Positions 34,731 through 45,887 of a stretch of 64,000 nucleotides of DNA are shown here, one piece after another. How positions within the stretch are numbered: position 1 is the first letter of the stretch; each line of letters opens with the position of its first letter. Origin of the DNA: Stachybotrys elegans (lineage: Eukaryota; Ascomycota; Sordariomycetes; Hypocreales; Stachybotryaceae); assembly GCA_020746835.1 (NCBI GenBank), contig JAGPNK010000041.1:1-64000 (forward strand), written 5' to 3'. The position numbers were made by a program, and so were the translations under genes. The notes under the pieces were generated by a model, which was given only the letters and a program-made list of their open reading frames with translations, ran no database searches and was not told the DNA's origin.

Positions 34731-36253
34731 ATGACTGCCTCTCCAGCTCTATCTGCTCTGCAAGCAGCCTTCCCGGCCGAGCAGATTGCTTTGCCTTGTA
34801 CGAAGAGCTTTGATGCTCGGATCAAGTCTTACCTATCTCTCCTGCAGAGCGAGATTACTCCGAGCGCAATCTTCCTTCCCAAGAGCAAGGATGAGGTTGC
34901 ATCTTTTTTGACCATTGTCCAAAAGCATGGGGAGACGTTTGCCATCCGCGGGGGTGGCCAGCAGCCTTTACCCGGCTGTTCCAACATCGAGGGTGGCATA
35001 ACTCTCGATCTGGTCAACATTGTCGGCGTTGGCCTGGACAGTGACAGTGGCGTTGTATCCGTAGGCGCGGGTGAGCGCTGGGGCGCCGTCTACAACAGGC
35101 TCCATGAGGAGGGACTCTCTGTCACCGGAGCCCGCTCTGGGAATAATGGCGTTGGTGGATTGGCCCTATCCGGTATGACTCGCCTGCTGCTCTAGGCTCC
35201 TGTACTTACAGCACAATCCAGGTGGCCTCTCATTCTTTAGCTCCCGTGAAGGCCTCGTATGCGACAATGTAGTCAACTACGAGGTCGTCTTGGCGTCTGG
35301 AGAAGTTGTCAATGCCAATGAAAATGAGAATGCAGACCTCTTCAGAGCTCTGAGGGGCGGCGGCAATAACTTCGGCGTTGTTACCAGGTTTGATCTGAGA
35401 ACCTTCAAGCAGGGCCCCTTCTGGGGCGGCGCTGTGTTCTACTTCCCAGACCAATTTCCTGCCCAGATCAAAGCTCTTGTTGATGAGCTTAACAAGCCAC
35501 ACGCATCCGAGGAGACTCATATCATGATCAGTTTGTTTTTTGCTGCTCAGATGGGCCAGGTGATGGGTCTGAACCAGGTCTATTATACCCAGGAAGTCGA
35601 AAACCCACCCGAAATCCAGCCATTCGTCGCCATGCAGCCCCAGATGGACCAGCTCAACTCCATGCGCATGACCACTGTCAAGGCAGCAGCTGAAGAACAA
35701 GCTGCTATGGCCATGACTGGCGTACGGTATGTAGCCTCTAGCTTTCATACATTCGGTCCTCACGCAATCCAGGTGCGCCTATGTGAATACCACAGTCAAG
35801 GCAGACAGCGCTACCCTTGAAGCTGCAGCCATGGTCTTCAGCGCGGCGCTTGAAAAGGTAAAGGGCTTGGAGGGTGTTGTGCTTTCATTGACACTACAGC
35901 CATACCCGCTGTCGCTTCTGCACAAAACGCGTCGATTTGGAGGCAATATTTTAAATATTACCCCGAAGGATGGCCCTCTTGTTTCGATCCTCATCTTGAT
36001 GTATTGGAAGAATGCGAGCGACGATGAAGCCATCTTAACCCAGAGTCGAGAAGTCCTTGCAGCTATCGACCAAGACGCGCAACAACGAGGCACTGCAGTT
36101 CCTTACAAGTACATGAACTATGCATTCAACTTTCAGGATCCAATCAACTCATATGGAGAGGAGAATAAGAAGGCGATGGAAGAAGTCTCCAAGAAATACG
36201 ACCCAAAAGGGCTTTTTCAAAAGGGAGCTGTTGGTGGTTTCAAGCTATTTTGA
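34731..36253 (+). CDS. FAD-linked oxidoreductase (6-hydroxy-D-nicotine oxidase-like)
   Basis: Three exons (34731-35172, 35222-35726, 35773-36253; introns 49 and 46 bases) encode 475 aa. The first join rebuilds GGLALSGGLSFFSSREG, the FAD-binding core. The FAD_binding_4 domain spans about residues 40-205 (ITPSAIFLPKS... to ALRGGGNNFGVVTRFDL), and the tail is KYDPKGLFQKG, BBE-like. In the first FAD loop the usual RGGGH, whose His carries the covalent 8-alpha-histidyl FAD bond, reads RGGGQQP (Gln77), so the cofactor is probably non-covalent or the subfamily differs. No signal peptide is seen; it is probably cytosolic. It would oxidise a small molecule using O2 as acceptor. It pairs divergently with an MFS pump. 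The same family ends at base 757 of this window. Confidence 0.93.
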
Positions 36254-37435
36254 CACAATTGTGAGAAATCAGTCAGGTATGGCAATTCATTGACAGCACT
36301 GTAATCGGGGCTTGAACGAATTTTAATCGAGTGGAACCGTGGCACTTGACGCAAAGAGGATATGCCTGATTGTCGATGCATGTCGAAAAGCCTCGTATCT
36401 TGCAAGCAGGTGTAATTACTTTCAATCACAATTCGACTTCCCCAATACCCTCAATCTACCAGAGCCCACCCCGGGCACAGCATGCTCTTAGTAATGCGAG
36501 TGCATATCGACAATCGCGTTGGTCCATGACCAACCGGTCAATTCCGGCTGTCGGTAGCTGGACATTTGTTGGTCCGCTGCGCTGACTTCTCGTACGATGG
36601 AGTGGGGAGGTCAGCATGCCTAGCATTGTCGCAACCAACATGCTCGGCACGTCCTCTGCTTGATGACTGCCTCAGGGCGGCTGCAGGGGCGGACTCTGTG
36701 TAATGCAGGTGATACGCCCAGCATCCTGCATTGATAAGAAGCCAGTCTCGGCAGTATACCTTGAAATGCAGCGTACATTTCTTTTTGTACATCCCACCCC
36801 TTGCCAATGTGGTGGGGTAGCTTGCACCTCTTGATCATTTGACAAGGACCGTCTGACCCAGGGTGAGGCAAAGTCAAAGGATTCAATCAGCCAACCAACA
36901 ACGCGACACTGCAATCCCGCCTGTGTGACGCGATTAGGTAGACGGCGCAAACAGCGAAGAAGGAAATGCCTTACCGCATCAATACTATTCACTGGCTGCA
37001 TCTACAGGAGAAAGCAGCAAGGGTTGCCTTCCGCATCCCTCCTGGGTCGTGTCCTCTTTGCCTCTATCAAAGAAGCTGCGCTTATCTAGCCTCGCCTAAA
37101 AAATTGCTGCGGCATTGAGGATCAAACAATGACATGTCCTGTAACCGTTGATTGATGCATGTCTTCATTTGCCTGTCATGGGTCCTGTTGGACTGAAACG
37201 GTTCTCAGACTATGGACATGACACCAAGCCAGTCGGCCACGTGAAAGCCTGGTAATTAAGGCGTCGTCACATCCCTGTTGTGCAAGCTCCTGCCGTCTTT
37301 CAAACTTAATTATTGGCTTGCCCAGTGTTTCCTAAGTGTGGGGCGTCTCGTGCGAACTTCAACGAGTTCGCTGTAGCCTTAATTTTCACTAATCCATCCA
37401 TTTCTATACTGAGTCGCTGTCATCAGAAACTCGCC
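36254..37435. other. 1.2-kb intergenic region
   Basis: Holds the oxidoreductase 3' end and the promoter of the LRR/F-box-type gene. Short frames only; nothing recognised. Confidence 0.5.
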
Positions 37436-39019
37436 ATGTTACCCCTGAGATGCGTTTCTGTGCTATTGCAACTTCGGACACTTCCTATCCGCTTTCCTCG
37501 TGGCCCAACTGTCCGTCTGATCCTCTCACTCGCGTCCCCTGCCGGTGCACGTGGTTACTCCGCGCCAGCGTGGTCTTCACCCGGATCTACATGTCCAGCA
37601 ACCAGCATGAGAGCATATAAACGGATAGTTTTCACGGAGAGAACCGACAGACACGCGGTGTATGAATTTCTCGCGGGCCTTGTCGCGTCACCGCAACATG
37701 CGGAAGCCGTTGAGGAATTTATCTTTGATGTTATGGATCTGGACAGACTGTTCCGGTTCAGCCAATTACAGGCGATCCCGAACAACTTTCCTCAGCAATC
37801 AAGTGGCCCTGAGACGTCTGGCTTTGCTCAAGTTTTAACCGATGCCGGTTTTGATCAGGATGCTACAATGGAGTACATCGATATACTCAGCGGCAGCAGC
37901 CAAAGGACCATTCAGGCCTCCAAATTCATCCACTACGCTGCAGGGCTAGTGATTCTACTCTGCCCAAACATTCACACATTGACGTTTGGTGACAACAGCC
38001 ACAACGGCCCCTTTGTCCATCTCCTTCAAGAGAACAACTACAGCCTATTGCCAAACCAGTACTTGCAAAATCTTCAGCACGTCACTGTGTTGCATACCAA
38101 GGACGTCACACTGGGCGACGATAGGTTTTACACATACACGAATGTTTTGCATCTCCTCCGCCTTTTCCATCGCCTTCCAGCCCTCAACAGTTTTTCAGTC
38201 GATGGGATCGATGATATGCGCGAAGACCTGATTGCGTTCCCTCCAGCCACATCTAATCTAAAGAGCCTTCGCATTGGTCATTCTTCGTGCTCCTCGGAGT
38301 TCCTCGGCAAACTAATCCGTATCCCCAGAGCGCTTGAACGTCTGAACCTCACGAATGGAGGCCGCATAACGCTTGACGGGGGAGGCCCGATCATGTCGGC
38401 TATGACTATTAGCAAAGCCCTCTTTGAACAGAGGGAGACAATTCAGGAGATTGATATCGACATGGACGCGACCTTCGGCAAGGATGATCTAGATGACCCA
38501 ACCGAAGACGAGGCGTACGACGACCGAGATGATTGGTGGCATAAAGACCTGGAGATCAGTACAGTACCAGACAAGGCGCAATTGCGAGCTTGGGAAGGAC
38601 CTGCCACTCGTCAAGACGGTAGCCCCATCGGATCAATGCACGACTTTGCATCTCTGACAACCTTGAAAATTGGTGTTGGCATGCTGCTGGACGGGTTCCT
38701 ATCCCCGAATCGGGGAACGGAGCAGAAGGAGTCTTCTCGGGCCCCTTGTCGCCTTGTCGACGCTCTGCCACCGGGACTACAGAGCTTCACCTTGCGCGGA
38801 TATTACAAGGGCAAGAACCAGTATTATGACTGGCAAGTCAAAGAATTCATGGCGTACAAGGCGGAGAGGTTTCCTCGACTACAAGAGCTTGAGGGCATTG
38901 AAGCACCAGTGCCCAGCGCGTCAGATGTCTATGAAGAGGACGACGATTCTGAAGAGTATGAGACGTACAATTACAAGAGGGAAGTTCCGGATGGGAAGTG
39001 GGTAGAGGCACATGCTTAA
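37436..39019 (+). CDS. LRR-containing F-box-type protein
   Basis: An intronless frame; the first in-frame ATG is 37436, giving 527 aa. The body resembles fungal F-box/LRR adaptors: YKRIVFTERTDRHAVYEFL, just after the place where an F-box normally ends, then leucine-rich units such as LVILLCPNIHTLTFGD, LQNLQHVTVLHTKDVTLGD, LPALNSFSVDGID, LKSLRIGHSSC and LERLNLTNGG, then an acidic C-terminal tail (EEDDDSEEYETYN). No clear F-box (LP-x-E) is readable in the first 75 residues. They are proline/arginine-rich and may be the wrong frame, an unrecognised 5' exon or a degraded start. If an F-box exists, the protein would recruit substrates to an SCF ubiquitin ligase. Function is otherwise unknown. Confidence 0.7.
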   Translation: MLPLRCVSVLLQLRTLPIRFPRGPTVRLILSLASPAGARGYSAPAWSSPGSTCPATSMRAYKRIVFTERTDRHAVYEFLAGLVASPQHAEAVEEFIFDVMDLDRLFRFSQLQAIPNNFPQQSSGPETSGFAQVLTDAGFDQDATMEYIDILSGSSQRTIQASKFIHYAAGLVILLCPNIHTLTFGDNSHNGPFVHLLQENNYSLLPNQYLQNLQHVTVLHTKDVTLGDDRFYTYTNVLHLLRLFHRLPALNSFSVDGIDDMREDLIAFPPATSNLKSLRIGHSSCSSEFLGKLIRIPRALERLNLTNGGRITLDGGGPIMSAMTISKALFEQRETIQEIDIDMDATFGKDDLDDPTEDEAYDDRDDWWHKDLEISTVPDKAQLRAWEGPATRQDGSPIGSMHDFASLTTLKIGVGMLLDGFLSPNRGTEQKESSRAPCRLVDALPPGLQSFTLRGYYKGKNQYYDWQVKEFMAYKAERFPRLQELEGIEAPVPSASDVYEEDDDSEEYETYNYKREVPDGKWVEAHA

Positions 39020-40479
39020 TCGAACGTGATCGTGTTGCGACTAGACGTACCTTTGGTATTGATGATAGAGCAGGTACGTGCAGTGAGGAATAAAAACAAT
39101 GATGCATTTGAACAATAATGGTACTATGTTGCGTATCGGACAAAAGGATAGTGTCAGACAATAAAGGGGTCGTCCGACTGTGAGTAACATTCCCTATTGG
39201 TTAGAGCCAGAGAACAATGAGGCAGCAAAAGCATGCGCATGCAGTCAGGGGACCTACAGTTAGCAGACTCGATGTCTATACACCGTTTGTCGGAGGGGCC
39301 TGTCTCCCTGATTAGTTTCTATCAATACAGGAGCCACGTCATCGAGGTGGAAGAAGTAGTGCCTCTCAGTGATGCCATAAGCAAAAAGTCGAATGCTCGG
39401 GGGCGAGACCCTGACGAGGCTGCATGATGGCACGGGTCGACTGCGTCGATCTGCCACAGGAGAATATTTTGCTCGTTCCCGAAAGCTACCTGCGCAGAAT
39501 GGAGGGAGGTCGTGACATCGCCATCCCGTCTGCCAGCACGCCGAATCCGGCCTCAGAGCTGCGGGATTGTCACGGAAAACACCCATCTAAAGAGCCGCCT
39601 GCCATGGTTGAGAACTCGGCAGCCAAGGTGCCCGTTTCGAAGGTTAAGCAGCTTCAGAACACCCTGTTATGACGGCCAGCTTCGAAAACCCATCGGGGGG
39701 TTGCGATTTAGATTCGAACATTAGACCAACATTGTAAGGCTCGCCTCCTCCGCACGTTCCTTATACTGACTGCTCTCCATTGGCTTATAGCACAGCAAGT
39801 AGGTATGAAAGAACGAATCCACGTATAGCCGCTTATAGAGGAGGATCCTCCAATATCTTTGCACCTACTGCCTTATTCGCATGCCCTCCAGCTCATCAAT
39901 GGGGTTGAGCTGTACCTAGGTTGCGATTACCAGTGGTTCATCTGAAGTTCCTTCCGAGGAAGAATGGATTTTAAATACAGGATTCCATCATCACCAGAGG
40001 CAAAGGATCGCTTGTGGTTATGCAAGCCTTGGTGGTATTTGCACTGGGCAAGTCATTAGCCAACGATCGGGCGCTAGTAATACATTTGGGTCCCCATCAA
40101 TACCTCGCCATCCGTCGCAGGATACGAAGTCTAGAAAATCCTAGTGGAATGTTCTTTTTCTAAGCTCTTCTATTGCTGAGAATAGCCTACGAGAAGCCTA
40201 TGCCGGAGTATAGCGAGATATTGAACCTCGCAGTAAGTGAATTTAAATTACTCTCTGTACCTCTTCTGACCTTTATAGGTGTTTTATACCTACCGCAAGA
40301 CGACTGCGTAGTTAGACGCCGGTGAAAGCGCCAGAATGTGCAATCTGCTTAGATTTCACTAACCTCCACTTATTTATTTTTCTAAATAATCTGAATGGTA
40401 TAGGAAACTTGTCCACTATTATCATTCTTCTCAAGATATGAGTCCACTTCTAAACATTCACCTCCCCCGAAAACATAAT
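39020..40479. other. 1.5-kb region without a supportable gene
   Basis: Two short plus-strand frames (39233-39427 and 39424-39672) follow each other across a stop but show no domain. Nothing else is seen. Confidence 0.45.
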
Positions 40480-42691
40480 CTAAGATGTCTTCATCTTGGT
40501 CAATGGCATGCTGCAATGTGTAGTAAAAAGACCGACGCGAATATACTCGCCTTTCGCCAATGTTCGATGAAGGATGAGGCCTTCGATTCGATCGAACAAA
40601 CCTCGTCTATCATCGGCTTCACTTTGTTCTTTCTCTCCTTCATTGTCGCTTGATTCCTTTTTTCTCTGGCCAAGAGGCAAGAGAAAGAATGAACCATCTT
40701 GAACCTCGAGGAAATTTCCACCAGAAAGGGGAAAGCGAATCGCCTGAGGGGTTTGAGGGTGGCCTGGTATGCCGTTGTCCCACTCACAGATTAGGACATC
40801 ACTCTCGTCGAAAGGCAGATCGTATGATTGGGACGACTCTTGCACAAATCGAGAGATTTGGCCCTTTTTCGACCGTTTGTACACCTTGTCGGGTAATCCG
40901 TCGCGAATCGTGCCTGGGAAACCAGAGGAGACGACCGTGGGAGCTTGGTTGTCGGATAGCCCCATGCGAAAACAGTCCTCTGATTCCAGATAACATAGCG
41001 ATGTTAACATGCCGCGTAGACGTAAAGAACCGCCCATTACGCTGCCAAAGGGGGCGATTTCTCTCTTCAGATGGATCGAAGGAACAAAGTGATCAGCAAA
41101 AACCCTAACGTACGCGTCACGTTGGACATCGATGGGGCAGAAGAGAGCCGCCCACGACCATGAGGGGGCTATGTATTCGGCAGCTGTTCGATCAGGTTGG
41201 CGGGCAACCCTCCATCGCAAAGACAAAGGCAAATCAGCGACCCAGAGACCGGCGGCATAGTCTTGTGGTTGAAGGCCACGCTGCCTACAGAGAGTAGCCG
41301 CGATTGCCGAGAGCGCTAATAGGGTGTCCCCGCGGAACGACAGCGAGGCTTCTGAATATCTCTCCAGGGCATTCGCCCATCGCAGCCGGGCTCTCTCGGC
41401 GGTAAGGTCCCTTTGATGTGGCAAGACTAGCTGCTTGGTCTGGCGCGGATGGGCCACCACTGATGTCGGGATATCTTCGGACAGAGGCTCAGCCTCCTGA
41501 AGATTGCAACATTCCCAGATAAGCCGCGAGCGACAGAAATGTAAGACTCTCGTTGCCAGCATGCGCTCCTGGAATACCCATGCTCTTTTGTTGATCGGGC
41601 TCTTCACCACCTCATGGACGAAGGAGTGCGATGGATGTAAGAAGGCCACAATGCCTGGGTGTTGCTGGCTGTGACAGACATCGACTGTCTCTGGACCTCT
41701 TTCAAAGAAGAGCCCACCAGATCCATCATGGGCCGCCGTAGCAGAAAGGTTCAGAGTGGCATGAGTATATATTTGGTCCATGTATGAGATTTCCTCATCC
41801 TTTTCGTTCTCATCTTCCTGGTTGATACACAAGGCATCGATCCACAAATACCGGAAGCTGAGACAACGAGCGACGTGTATGGCCTGTCGGAAAGTTGCGG
41901 CAGTGGGTCGTTCCAACACATCAGAAGGTATGGACTGACAGTATTCTTCCAGGTTCTGGTTCGTAAGTTTTGTTACAGGCGAGCGCCCCCAGCAGTGACT
42001 CAGCGTCAGGTATTGGGTTTTCAAGGGAAGATCGGCGGTCAGGCAAAGCTTGACATTGGGCATGCGCTTGAGTGAAAGTAGCTCGATATCGTGGGACTCA
42101 TCCAGCTTATATTGGAGCTGCGGTATCTCGTTTTCGGGATCGATGTCGAGAAACCTTAGGGGTAGGCGACCAGCAGCCGATAAAGTAGAACATTCCTCGT
42201 GGAGAGATGAGCATTTGGATAGCCAGCCCCGGACAAGGCCTAAAGACCGCCACGACCAAGTCGATCTCTCAACGGTAGAGAAGTCGGTGCCACCCCCTAG
42301 CGGGAGATATTAGCTTCTGATGGGAAAAGAATTTCCAAAGGAACCCACTTCCACTCCTCCTAAATCTGACTTTTGAACCAAATATTTTCGCGTCTGTGTG
42401 TCTAGGGGTAAACACATCCATGAGGAGACACTCTCGGTTTTCGTCAAAGAAATCAAAGGTACAGCGTAGCTGGTCCAGATTCCCACCATCAACAATTCTC
42501 TGGATCTCGTCCTGGCGTCTGCAGCTAAAAACAATGCGGCATAGCCGGCATGTTGAATTCTCTGCATTTTGCTCCAAGGCTTGGTAACTACTGAATCCGA
42601 AACTGCACCGGTCAGCCAGGACAGGTTGAGCAAAGACTTGCCTTGCATAGGAGAAGGTTGCTTCGCAACGATCGCAGAGCTCCGCCATCAT
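40480..42691 (-). CDS. HET (heterokaryon incompatibility) domain protein
   Basis: Two minus-strand exons (42691-42349, 42296-40480; intron 52 bases, GTGGGT donor) encode 719 aa. The N-terminus (1-114) is Cys-rich with CDRC and CRLC pairs, the usual leader of this family. The HET domain starts near residue 211 with YLTLSHCWG, followed by YLWIDALCINQ (about 264) and ISYMDQIYTHATLNLSATAA. The three conserved blocks are intact. After it come WVFQERMLATRVLHFC and APSWSWAALF, also standard. The C-terminal ~60 residues are charged. HET proteins can trigger cell death on allorecognition and are often activated by NLR partners. Filamentous ascomycetes carry dozens, so presence alone is not special, but this copy has no visible lesion. 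Nucleophile and partner are unknown. Confidence 0.93.
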
Positions 42692-44099
42692 GACTTGCTA
42701 ATAATGCCGTGAGTTCCTGGGAAAACCATCGAGTTCAGGCTCAGGACTGGCACCCGGCGACTTTTAACAGTAATCTTTCCTGCAAGGACACGTCAGACAC
42801 CACCCTCCAAAACTCCAATGCTACATGTTCCACCAATGGCAACGCCCTGGCCCAACCCACGGCTGCAGGACTCAGCAACCTCCACCAGTAAGAATACGAT
42901 GTAGAGTGTTGTGACATAGGACGATGCAACAAATAGGAGCCGACAGGAGGGTATAAGAGGGGCAGAATTACCATCCAGCCACGGGATTGAAACAGCCAAT
43001 CAACGATGTCCTCAACTTAACATAATTCAATATATTGAATGGATTGATGGTCAACATCGACTCAACGTCAATCAATATTGTATTTGGATTACATGTCAGT
43101 ACCTTTGCTGTCAAGATAGCCCTTGATAAATTCGTGGAAGCTTCGAAGCTGGGATGTAGAGACGCCGCAGATATGTTTGCAGTCTATGAAAGCACTGCAC
43201 AGAGCAAATAGGTACATTCTTCAGATGGTAAGCGCCAAGACACATCTCACAGTCACCTTCGCCTAAGGTTGGAGGATAACCCCAATCTACATGTTCTTGT
43301 CGACAGTAGCATTGTGAGGATCAGTTCGACGGCGACAGAGCCTTGGGCATGATGTATGCAGCACCTTCAAGCGACCCTTGGCGTCGGATGCAAAGGCACA
43401 CGGTTTCAAGTACTCAAAAGCAGGATCCCTAAGCCTTGGTATTTCTCCAGTGACGTCTCACAGACTTTTGAAGAAGGGTAAACTACGAAAAGTCTGCCCG
43501 GTGGTGGCCCATGCCGTAATGATCAACCGCATCAGTGTTCTATATCCTCGGCTGACATCAAACGAGGTTCGGCATCTGACTGAAAGCACAATAGCCCAGC
43601 ATGCACTGTCAGGCGGAAGCAGCTATTCACTTCGTCAGCAGCTGAAGCCATTGAAAGCTCACAACACAAGCGAAGCATATCCACCTCTCGCAACTAAGAT
43701 GGGGTTTACACTGGCCATAATCTGTAAGCATGCTTAATTAATGTCGTTGTGTCTATCATCATCCGCCGTGGCGACAAGCCACTTGACCACGATAAGCTCT
43801 GATACAAAGCCTCTTTGGGAATGGATCTGTAACGTGAGCTGGATACGAGCATGGCAAAACCTTCTATTGATATTTATCTTCAAGAGTATCAATGCAACAT
43901 TATTTCGTCGAAAACACTCCATACTCAACTATTGACGACTTCTTGTGCATGACTGACGATTGATAGGACAGTCTCAGCTACGTCTCAATATAATATTTAT
44001 ACTGCTGGCATCCCTTACCCAAAATTTCATTACTATCACGTTCTTGGACACTGAAAAGCCAACTTCCTGCCGTCGCAGCAGTACTCTCTGTTTTACCTC
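42692..44099. other. 1.4-kb region without a supportable gene
   Basis: A plus-strand frame of 119 codons (43378-43737) has no recognisable domain; other frames are shorter. No gene is supported. Confidence 0.45.
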
Positions 44100-44812
44100 G
44101 TCGGGATAACCACTCTCAAAGTCGCAAGTCACCCAGCCTTGTTTGATGTCATCGCCAACTATGAGCAGCCGGTGAATCTGTATGCCCGACTTATCTCGGA
44201 AGTCGGAAGACCAAATCGCCAAGGCGCGTGCAAAATTCTTTGGCGTTGGTTCCAAGTGCCGCAAGCTTCTTACGATCAACCTGCACTGTGGCCCAGATGA
44301 CGTGAGTCTCGAACAGGGCGAATACGTGGTTGGCTGGAAAGCCATGTTCCTGCAAGACATTGCGCATCTCTGCAGAAGTGAATGTCCCAATCATGGTTTG
44401 CGTCTCGTCTGGACCAAGGTTCGCGCAGCCCGGCACACCGACCGGGAGGATCGAGTCGGTGCGGTGTGTGATGGCATTGACGTTGTAGATGGGCTGAAGC
44501 GAGTTTTCGTCCAGGAAGCTGTATCCGTGCATCTCGCCATGGGGGCCTTCTTCGTTTGCGTCGGTGGTGGAAATGGTTCCCTCCAACACAATCTCACTGT
44601 TTGTAGGCACACATATGTCGTTGGTCTCGCACTTGACCAGCTCGAGTGGAGAGCCACAGAATGAGCCAACGTACTCGGCCTCAGAGACGCCACGGGCAAA
44701 GGCATGCTCGCTACCATTGCCGCCATCGGAGGCGCGCCAAGAGCAATAACATACGGAATATCATGTCCCGTCTTCTTCCACTCGGCGAAAATGTTCAACA
44801 TGACAACGCTGG
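44100..44812 (-). pseudogene. Relic of a UbiD-family decarboxylase
   Basis: The minus strand carries, in order, HDIPYVIALGAPPMAAM, then one base out of phase GVSEAEYVGSFCGSPLELVK, VPTNSEIVLEGTIS, EEGPHGEMHGYSF and EFCTRLGDLVFR. After another shift come DKSGIQIHRLLIVGDDI. These are landmarks of the UbiD (3-octaprenyl-4-hydroxybenzoate / phenolic-acid) decarboxylases, including the E-x-x-x-G-E-x-x-G-Y prenylated-FMN region. Two lesions are clear: a missing base near 44688-44696, and a perfect 7-base tandem duplication TCGGAAG (44196-44209), whose removal restores the frame exactly. The N-terminal third and the C-terminus are missing. The enzyme would decarboxylate aromatic or alpha,beta-unsaturated acids; this copy cannot. 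Confidence 0.82.
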
Positions 44813-45047
44813 CAATGAGGATTCATATTTTGTACTCCAGAGATTATTTATTTGCAGAACACACCATGGCATTGGAGATGTGACCAGGCAAAATAGGATT
44901 ATACTGTTTCCCGTTCACATTCAGGAGAAGACCCTACCATGCACCTTGACAGGATGAATAGCAATTTCTCAGAACTCAGAAAGTAGCCACACTTCTGGAG
45001 GGGGTATTCATTGAAAGAGACTATTTCCAGAGCACAATCCTAATCTT

Positions 45048-45770
45048 TTAGCAAACCTGATGGAAAAATGCCAGACCGGCCACTATCAGTGCGGAACTAG
45101 CCCTGCCGAAAGTAGAGGCTGCTCCAGGCTCTTCTGCCTTTCCTATTGTACCTGTCTCTTCGGAGGGGCCCTTTATGCTGGATGTAGACTCCTCTTGGGC
45201 AATGGTAGTAGTTTGGACGCTGCCGCTGCGTGCATCTTCCGTCATCGCAGGCACGGTGGTTGTCCTTAAAGCAGAGGATGCAGATTGTGTGGCCGTAGAG
45301 CTGGAGGAATCATCCTTGGTATTGCCCGTCTCGCAGTAGCTAAACCCATCGAAAGCGCATGTTTGCCCTTGATCGCAGTAGTAGCCGGTTTCGCCGCAGC
45401 AGATTGTTCCAGCTGGAATGCAGTGTCCATCGCCACAGGAGGCCATATCACCGAGGCAGTCGCCGGGCTCCTCTGTACAGATGCTCCCAATTGAACAACA
45501 TCCCCCTTCACCACATACATCGTTTATACCACACCAGCCTAACCCATCGCAGCAGCTGCCTAGCGTCGGCATGCAGCCGTCGCCACATTTCGTCTGGCCG
45601 AGGCCGCAATCATCTCGCTTGATTAATTTTGCATCGAAACTCGAGAGGGATAAGGGAGTGCTGTATCTGTTGACGCCGTGAAGCAAGTTCAAAGGGGAGA
45701 GTGTGGCAATGGTAGGATATAAAATAGAGAAGAAGAGCAAAAGTTCACGGGTAGGGCGTTGGGTTCGCAT
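45048..45770 (-). CDS. GPI-anchored Cys-rich cell-wall protein
   Basis: An intronless gene of 240 aa. The N-terminus is a secretion signal (LLLFFSILYPTIATLSPL) followed by a pro-region ending in KR. The mature part (about 52-150) is densely Cys-rich with CCDGLGWCG and ETGYYCDQGQTC units, repeating the pattern CG-x-G-x-C-x-P-x(3,4)-CC, like chitin-binding or hevein-like folds of fungal surface proteins. A Ser/Thr-rich stalk follows (about 153-215). The C-terminus is hydrophobic (SSALIVAGLAFFHQVC), a GPI-attachment signal with a likely small-residue omega site just before. It is predicted to sit on the outer leaflet or wall and may bind or mask chitin. Exact function unknown. A TATA element lies ~100 bases upstream. 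Confidence 0.85.
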   Translation of the reverse strand: MRTQRPTRELLLFFSILYPTIATLSPLNLLHGVNRYSTPLSLSSFDAKLIKRDDCGLGQTKCGDGCMPTLGSCCDGLGWCGINDVCGEGGCCSIGSICTEEPGDCLGDMASCGDGHCIPAGTICCGETGYYCDQGQTCAFDGFSYCETGNTKDDSSSSTATQSASSALRTTTVPAMTEDARSGSVQTTTIAQEESTSSIKGPSEETGTIGKAEEPGAASTFGRASSALIVAGLAFFHQVC

Positions 45771-45868
45771 TCTGGACTTGCTCTCCTTGTTGCGCTGAGG
45801 AGCTTGGGATTAAGAGACGAGAGAAGTGGGATCATGAGGGTGTCTTGAAAACGAGGAGCCGTCCATTG

Positions 45869-45887
45869 TTTATACCCCATTATGGGG
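45869..45887 (-). promoter_or_regulatory. TATA element with an adjacent palindrome, GPI-protein gene
   Basis: On the minus strand TATAAA (45874-45869) lies ~100 bases before the ATG at 45770. It directly abuts the 13-base inverted repeat CCCCATTATGGGG (45875-45887), which could be a regulator-binding site. Motif match only. Confidence 0.4.

Noticed and set aside
43378..43737. 119-codon plus-strand frame as a small gene
   Set aside because: No start context, domain or homology that I can recognise; surrounded by non-coding sequence.
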